From Streptomonospora alba (lineage in GTDB: Bacteria; Actinomycetota; Actinomycetes; Streptosporangiales; Streptosporangiaceae), in NCBI RefSeq assembly GCF_000826685.1, contig NZ_JROO01000029.1, forward strand, positions 1 to 64,000: a stretch of DNA of 64,000 nucleotides. The letters are read 5' to 3'. Below the pieces are notes generated by a model that did not search any database, was not told the DNA's origin, and was given only the letters and a program-made list of their open reading frames with translations. This document shows positions 59,775-64,000 of this stretch, in pieces (the stretch's first letter is position 1; each line of letters opens with the position of its first letter). The translations under genes were made by a program, and so were the position numbers.

Positions 59775-61018
59775 ACAGGCTGCCCGAGCCACCCGGCACG
59801 GAGACCACCGCGCGCGGCCCGCTCGCCGGAGTGGTCGTCCTCGACATCACCCGCGTGGTGGCCGGCCCGTTCTGCTCCATGATCCTGGCGGATCTGGGGG
59901 CGACGGTCATCAAGATCGAACGGCCCGGCGAGCCCGACTACGCGCGGGACTTTCCCCCGTTCCTCGAATCCGACGGCGGTGACCGGTTCAGCGCCTTCTT
60001 CGCCCAGTACAACCGCAACAAGATGGGCCTGACGCTCGATCTCGCCGCCGCAGAGGGCAAACAGTTGCTGAAGCGGCTCGCCGAGCACGCCGACGTGCTC
60101 GTCGAGAACTTCCGCCCGGGCACGATGGACAAGCTCGGCCTCGGCCACGTCGACCTCCAGCACGTCAATCGCAGGCTCGTCTACACTGCGATCTCGGGCT
60201 TCGGGCAGACCGGGCCGTACCGGCGGCGCCCGGCGTTCGACAACAGCGCGCAGGCCGCGGGAGGCCTGTGGTCGATGAACGGGAACCCCGACCAGCCTCC
60301 GACGCGGGTGGGCACCATCATCGGAGACCTCGCGGCGACCATGTACGCCGTGATCGGCACACTGGCAGCACTGCGGCACGCCGAACGCACCGGGGAGGGC
60401 CAGCTCGTCGATGTCGCCCAGCAGGACTCCGTGCTCTCCCTGACCGAGAGCGCCGTCGTGTCCTACACGGTCGAGGGAAAGACCGCCAAGCCCTTGGGCA
60501 ACGCCCACCCGTTCGTCCGCCCCTACGGGCTCTATCCCTGCAAGGACGGGTACGTGTTCTTCGGCGGGTACACCGACAAGTTCTGGAGACTGACGTGCGC
60601 CATGTTCGGGGAGCCTGAGGCGGCCGACGATTCCGAGATCGACACCATGGCCAAGCGATTCGATCCGGAAGTCTACGAACGGCGCATCCGCCCCCTGCTG
60701 AACCGGTGGATGGCCCAGCGTACGCGGGCGGAGTTGGAGGAGCTGGCCGGCGAGCAGGTCCCGCTCACCGCGATCAAGGACATCGGCGATGTCGTCAATG
60801 ATCCGCACATCAAGGCGCGCGACATGATCGTCGATGTGGAGTACCCCGAGCTCGGCACGCTTGAGATGTTCGGGCAGCCGATCCACCTCGGTGCCACTCC
60901 GGCCGAGCCCCGCGGGCTCGCGCCCGCTGTCGGCGAGCACACCGACACGCTCCTGCGGGCGATGGCGGGGCTGTCCGATGACGAGATCGCCGCGCTACGC
61001 GCCTCCGGGGTGGTGTAG
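59771..61018 (+). CDS. Class III (CaiB/BaiF-type) CoA-transferase
   Basis: A 415-residue family III CoA-transferase. VVVLDITRVVAGPFCSMILA, DLGATVIKIERPGEPDYARD, FAQYNRNKMGLTLDLAAAEG and VLVENFRPGTMDKLGLG form the N-terminal half; the catalytic aspartate is in FDNSAQAAGGLW, and EGQLVDVAQQDSVLSLTESA follows. It moves CoA between organic acids. GTG 59771 overlaps the HyuB stop (GTGA). In this operon it could activate or release HMG or a related branched acid as a CoA thioester. Confidence 0.9.
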   Translation: MNRLPEPPGTETTARGPLAGVVVLDITRVVAGPFCSMILADLGATVIKIERPGEPDYARDFPPFLESDGGDRFSAFFAQYNRNKMGLTLDLAAAEGKQLLKRLAEHADVLVENFRPGTMDKLGLGHVDLQHVNRRLVYTAISGFGQTGPYRRRPAFDNSAQAAGGLWSMNGNPDQPPTRVGTIIGDLAATMYAVIGTLAALRHAERTGEGQLVDVAQQDSVLSLTESAVVSYTVEGKTAKPLGNAHPFVRPYGLYPCKDGYVFFGGYTDKFWRLTCAMFGEPEAADDSEIDTMAKRFDPEVYERRIRPLLNRWMAQRTRAELEELAGEQVPLTAIKDIGDVVNDPHIKARDMIVDVEYPELGTLEMFGQPIHLGATPAEPRGLAPAVGEHTDTLLRAMAGLSDDEIAALRASGVV

Positions 61019-61822
61019 GTGGGCATCACCGTCGAACGCGAGGGGGCGGTGGCGGTCATCCGGTTCGACCGCCCGGACAAGCTCAACGCCTTGACCCTGG
61101 CAATGTACGACGAGCTGGCGGCCGCCTTCGCCGAGGTCCGCGACGACGCCTCGATCTCCGCCGCTGTACTGACCGGCCGAGGTGACCGCGCCTTCTGCGT
61201 CGGGGCGGACCTGGGCGAGTCCATCCCGGCCCTGGCCGAAGGACGGTTCGACATCTCCCGTTGGGACGGCGCCCACCAGAAGCACACCGACCTCTTCAAA
61301 CCCGTGATCGGTGCGGTCAACGGGCTCTGCCTGGGCGGCGGATTCGAGATCCTGCTGTCGACGGATCTGCGCGTCGCCAGCGAGCACGCCGAGTTCCAGT
61401 TCCCCGAACCCGGGGTCGGCGTGGTGCCCGCCGGTGGCACGCTCGTTCGGCTCACGCGCCAGATTCCGTACGCGTGGGCGATGCGGCTGCTTCTGCTCGC
61501 CGAGCGCATCGACGCCCGGGAAGCGTTGCGCTATGGGCTGCTGAACGCCGTGGTTCCGGCCGATGAGGTACTGCCCACCGCGGTCGAGTGGGCGGAACGC
61601 CTCGCGGGACTGAGCGGGACGGCGATCGCCACTATCAAGGAGGCGGTGCTGCGGCTGGCCGACCTTCCGTCCCGGGAGGCGTTCCAGAGCGAAGCCCGCT
61701 ACGGGCAACGCGCGTTCGAAAGCCCGGACGCCCGCGAAGGGCTGGCCGCATTCCAGCAGAAACGCGCCCCCGTGTTTCCGTCGCGCCAGTCATCGACGAG
61801 CGATGAGAGCGCCGAGGAGTGA
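61019..61822 (+). CDS. Enoyl-CoA hydratase/isomerase family protein
   Basis: A 267-residue crotonase-fold protein. AVIRFDRPDKLNALTLAMYD, AFCVGADLGESIPA and GAVNGLCLGGGFEILLSTDL form the oxyanion-hole regions, and FPEPGVGVVPAGGTLVRLTR has the glutamate position of hydratases. GTG 61019 directly follows the CoA-transferase stop. It would hydrate or dehydrate a CoA thioester; 3-methylglutaconyl-CoA/HMG-CoA interconversion is a reasonable hypothesis next to HMG-CoA reductase, though other enoyl-CoA substrates are equally possible. Confidence 0.88.
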   Translation: MGITVEREGAVAVIRFDRPDKLNALTLAMYDELAAAFAEVRDDASISAAVLTGRGDRAFCVGADLGESIPALAEGRFDISRWDGAHQKHTDLFKPVIGAVNGLCLGGGFEILLSTDLRVASEHAEFQFPEPGVGVVPAGGTLVRLTRQIPYAWAMRLLLLAERIDAREALRYGLLNAVVPADEVLPTAVEWAERLAGLSGTAIATIKEAVLRLADLPSREAFQSEARYGQRAFESPDAREGLAAFQQKRAPVFPSRQSSTSDESAEE

Positions 61823-62810
61823 CAGTGAGGATGTGTCGCGGTTCTCTGCCGGTTAGTCGACTCGCCGGTATGCGCTCCTCGCACCTGCCCCAGTACACGG
61901 TCAGGTTCACTCTGGGAGTCCTCGCTTACCATCGGCACCGGTTTCGCCGCGCGCTCGGCATCAGCCTGATCCGCAGCGCACTGCGTCCCGAGTGGCGAAC
62001 GTCCTCACACCGAAACGCGCCCCGGTAGGTCGGAGCGTGCCCCGGTGGGCCGGTGCCCGCGAGCGCGCGGGCCCTGACCGTAGAGGTGCCGCCGCGGAGC
62101 CGGGGACGGCGTAAGTCGATACCGCTGTCGTGGGGGCGGTTCGCCACGGGCCAGCATCGGCGTCCTACTCGATCGCCGCCCGTTTCCCGCGTTGATCTTG
62201 TACCTGCGGTGACATGTGATCGCTCACAATGACCGCAGGTACAAGATCAACGCTGATGCGGGCGGTGCCCTGGGAACAATTCGGGCAAGTCGGGCCCCTA
62301 GTGGTCGGCAGTGCGCCCGGAGCGCGTCCATGCACGCGGAGCCGTCGGCGCCGCCCCGGATCTGCGGTGCCGTCGCCGCCTACGTCGGGCGCTGGGCCAT
62401 TCGCCGGCAGCACCGACTCCTGCCCACCCCGGCCATCCGCCGCCCTCGCCGCCACCGTCAGGCGACGAACCCCGCGCCGGCAGAGCCGTCTTCCGCCTCG
62501 GGAACCGTCCCTGCCCGGATGCCGTGCGCGCGAGCTCCAGGGGTGCGTCGGCCCATGCGGATGCGCCGCCCTTGACGGGACCGTCCCACGCCTACGCCCG
62601 AGGGCACGGGTGTCTTCGAGGCGCGGCCACCTCTGACAGGGCGGGTCCAGGTGTACACCGCGATGGCCCCGTCGGCGAGTATGGCGAAGAGAGCGGGCAG
62701 GATCTCCGTCGTGATTCGCCCGAACGCCTCTCGGGGGACGCTGCCCCCGCCTTGACCGGCGGCACGACTCGAACTCCGCCGCCAGCACGGACAACGACCC
62801 GCCTCGCTGG
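61823..62810. other. Long gene-free region
   Basis: Almost 1 kb with no frame that has both a ribosome site and a recognisable domain. It contains a perfect inverted repeat (62189-62253). The translated frames are Arg/Pro-rich and look like non-coding high-GC DNA. It may be the remains of a deleted gene or the site of a past insertion. Confidence 0.45.
62189..62253. repeat. Perfect 22-bp inverted repeat with 21-nt loop
   Basis: The left arm 62189-62210 (GCGTTGATCTTGTACC..., ending TGCGGT) and the right arm 62232-62253 (beginning ACCGCA, ending GATCAACGC) are fully complementary. It lies in a gene-free region. It is too far from a gene end to be an ordinary terminator; a REP/MITE-type element or the footprint of a mobile element is possible. 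Confidence 0.7.
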
Positions 62811-63080
62811 ATGCGCCGGCGCCTTGTCGTCGGCATGGTAGCCGTCCTGGCAATGATCACCGCAGTCCCCGCGGCTACCAGCAGCCGAGGTCGTCGTCCC
62901 CGGGCAGACTGCCTTGGCCGCCTTCCGCGGGCGGAGGTTCTTCCCGAGACGGTCGCCGAATACGGCTGTGTCGGATTCACCGGAACGAGCCCTGGCACTA
63001 TGAGCTGCGTGACAGGGGCGATCGTGGTTGCCCAGCGGATGTATGCCGACCCCACCGAGGACCCGAGGACGCAGCAGTGA
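62811..63080 (+). CDS. Possible small secreted protein upstream of the EEP gene
   Basis: An 89-codon frame. The N-terminus RRRLVVGMVAVLAMITAVPA resembles a signal peptide; the rest contains four cysteines. Its TGA overlaps the GTG of the next gene by 4 bp, which favours real coding. There is no Shine-Dalgarno sequence before ATG 62811, and the composition is Arg-rich, so it could also be a chance frame or the tail of a decayed gene. No homology is recognised. Confidence 0.3.
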   Translation: MRRRLVVGMVAVLAMITAVPAATSSRGRRPRADCLGRLPRAEVLPETVAEYGCVGFTGTSPGTMSCVTGAIVVAQRMYADPTEDPRTQQ

Positions 63081-64000
63081 CCGACAGTGAACCAGTGCGG
63101 GCGATGGCGGGGCCGGATGCGGCGGAGCCCGGAGAGGAGGGCGCCGACCGTCGCGACACCGGTTTCGGTACCCGGCGCGCGCGCATCCGCCGGGCACTTC
63201 GTATCGCTACCCGGCCGGGGCCCTGGAAGCGCGGCTCGGTGCTTGCGGCGCTGGCGCTGCTGCCGGGTCTGCTCATGCTGCTGCACGCGAAGATCCCGAA
63301 CCGGATCGGAGGCGTCGGCAGCCTGGTGGAGACCTTCCTGCCGTGGTTCGGCCTGTTCATCCCGGTGATGCTGGCGGGGGCGCTTTGGCGCCGCTCCGCC
63401 TCCGCGGCGGTCGCGCTGCTGCTTTCGGCGACGGTGTGGCTGAACCTCTTCGGCGGGCTGCTCATCGACAAGTCGCAGCCGGGCGGGGACCTTACAGTGG
63501 TCAGCCATAACGTCGGTGCCGAGACCCCCGACCCGGTCGGCACCGCCCGCGACCTCGCCGCCTCCCGCGCGGACCTGCTGGCTCTGGAGGAGATCACCCC
63601 TCAGGCGGAACCGCTGTACGAGAAGGAGTTGGCGAAGGCGTACCCCTACCACGCGGTGCAGGGCACGGTCGGGCTCTGGAGCAAGCTGCCGCTGTCGGAC
63701 ACCGAGCCGGTCGACGTCATGATGGGCGAAACCCGGGCGCTGCGCACCACGGTGAGCACGGACCACGGGCCGTTGGCGGTGTATGCGGCCCATCTGGGGT
63801 CCGTACGGGTGATGCCCAGAGGAGGCTATTGGACGGCCTCGCGGGACAGAGGCGCGCAGGCGCTCGGCACGGCCGTCGCCGCCGAGCAGAATGAGCGGGT
63901 GGTACTGCTCGGCGACCTCAACGGCACCGTCGACGACCGCGCGTTCGACAGGATCACCGCGCAGCTGGACTCGGCCCAGGAGGAGGCCGGGGACGGCTTC
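63077..64000 (+). CDS. Membrane-anchored endonuclease/exonuclease/phosphatase (EEP) family protein (3' truncated by window)
   Basis: The frame is open from GTG 63077 to the window end (308 codons). A basic N-terminus is followed by about three hydrophobic helices (residues ~53-70, 82-103, 110-128). Then comes a DNase I-like EEP domain: LTVVSHNVGAETPDPVGTAR, ADLLALEEITPQ (metal-binding E), VYAAHLGSV and VVLLGDLNGTVDD (catalytic D and N). The catalytic domain is probably extracytoplasmic. The protein continues past the window, so the C-terminal histidine motif is not seen. Substrates of such actinobacterial proteins are usually unknown. Confidence 0.82.
   Translation, partial: MTDSEPVRAMAGPDAAEPGEEGADRRDTGFGTRRARIRRALRIATRPGPWKRGSVLAALALLPGLLMLLHAKIPNRIGGVGSLVETFLPWFGLFIPVMLAGALWRRSASAAVALLLSATVWLNLFGGLLIDKSQPGGDLTVVSHNVGAETPDPVGTARDLAASRADLLALEEITPQAEPLYEKELAKAYPYHAVQGTVGLWSKLPLSDTEPVDVMMGETRALRTTVSTDHGPLAVYAAHLGSVRVMPRGGYWTASRDRGAQALGTAVAAEQNERVVLLGDLNGTVDDRAFDRITAQLDSAQEEAGDGF

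Noticed and set aside
61819-62028. 69-codon frame overlapping the hydratase stop
   Set aside because: The 4-bp overlap is tempting, but the translation is Arg/Ser-rich, there is no domain, and no ribosome site is clear.
62165-63793. 542-codon minus-strand frame over the right-hand end
   Set aside because: It is antisense to the EEP gene, whose catalytic motifs are clear, and is Arg-rich with no fold.

Overview
The window is high-GC (roughly 70%), densely packed DNA with overlapping ATGA/GTGA gene junctions, many GTG starts and several leaderless promoters. This fits an actinomycete; the gene content resembles Nocardiopsaceae or Streptosporangiales, but the lineage is inferred and no rRNA or other phylogenetic marker is present. 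There are no tRNAs, rRNAs, transposases or phage genes. The stretch is mostly accessory metabolism, resistance and regulation.

Layout. (1) 1-8141: a tightly coupled operon holding an MFS exporter (cut by the window edge), an SDR, a signal-less oligopeptide-binding-like protein, a Rossmann protein, an NADPH:FMN reductase-like protein, an Asp/Asn beta-hydroxylase-type Fe(II)/2OG enzyme, a FemAB-like GNAT protein, a methyltransferase and an NAD-dependent epimerase-like protein. It looks like an orphan small-molecule biosynthetic cluster. (2) 8224-11797: assimilatory nitrate reductase and its FAD/[2Fe-2S] electron-transfer partner. (3) 12.0-16.6 kb: a small lipoprotein, an HxlR regulator divergent from a quinone oxidoreductase, an ABM-domain protein, and two small proteins that share a RHIM-like (BASS-type) amyloid-signalling motif, with a DHFR-like protein between them. 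(4) 17.1-26.2 kb: rifampin phosphotransferase, an MFS exporter, a Dabb protein with a small coupled ORF, a large LuxR-family ATPase regulator and an NmrA-like reductase. (5) 26.5-29.6 kb: MmyB-type regulator, Atu4866-domain protein and amidohydrolase. (6) 29.7-38.1 kb: a LacI-controlled operon (LacI, FAD oxidoreductase, HyuA-type hydantoinase, HExxH protein, permease) divergent from a Tat-exported beta-propeller protein, with two matching operators between them. (7) 38.5-41.4 kb: membrane protein and TetR pair, a two-repeat degenerate type I-E CRISPR remnant, a regulator fragment and an SRPBCC protein. (8) 41.8-50.6 kb: a complete lower vitamin B6 (4-pyridoxate) degradation module with an NMT1-type ABC importer, all on the minus strand, plus an IclR regulator. 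(9) 51.1-61.8 kb: a CPBP protease, a GAF/PucR-type regulator and an operon of class II HMG-CoA reductase, HyuA, HyuB, CoA-transferase and enoyl-CoA hydratase, probably a mevalonate or branched-acid catabolic pathway. (10) 61.8-64.0 kb: a mostly non-coding stretch with a perfect 22-bp inverted repeat, then an EEP-family protein cut by the window edge.

Connections. Four copies of one promoter-like element (TCACCGACGCGAA-N16-CGATCGT-N6-ATG) lie before the MFS exporter, the Dabb unit, the NmrA-like unit and the SRPBCC gene. They suggest a regulon of an alternative (ECF-type) sigma factor encoded elsewhere. The two strongest candidates for new biology are the HMG-CoA reductase/hydantoinase operon and the operon at the left edge. 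The pair of RHIM-like small proteins is a third lead.
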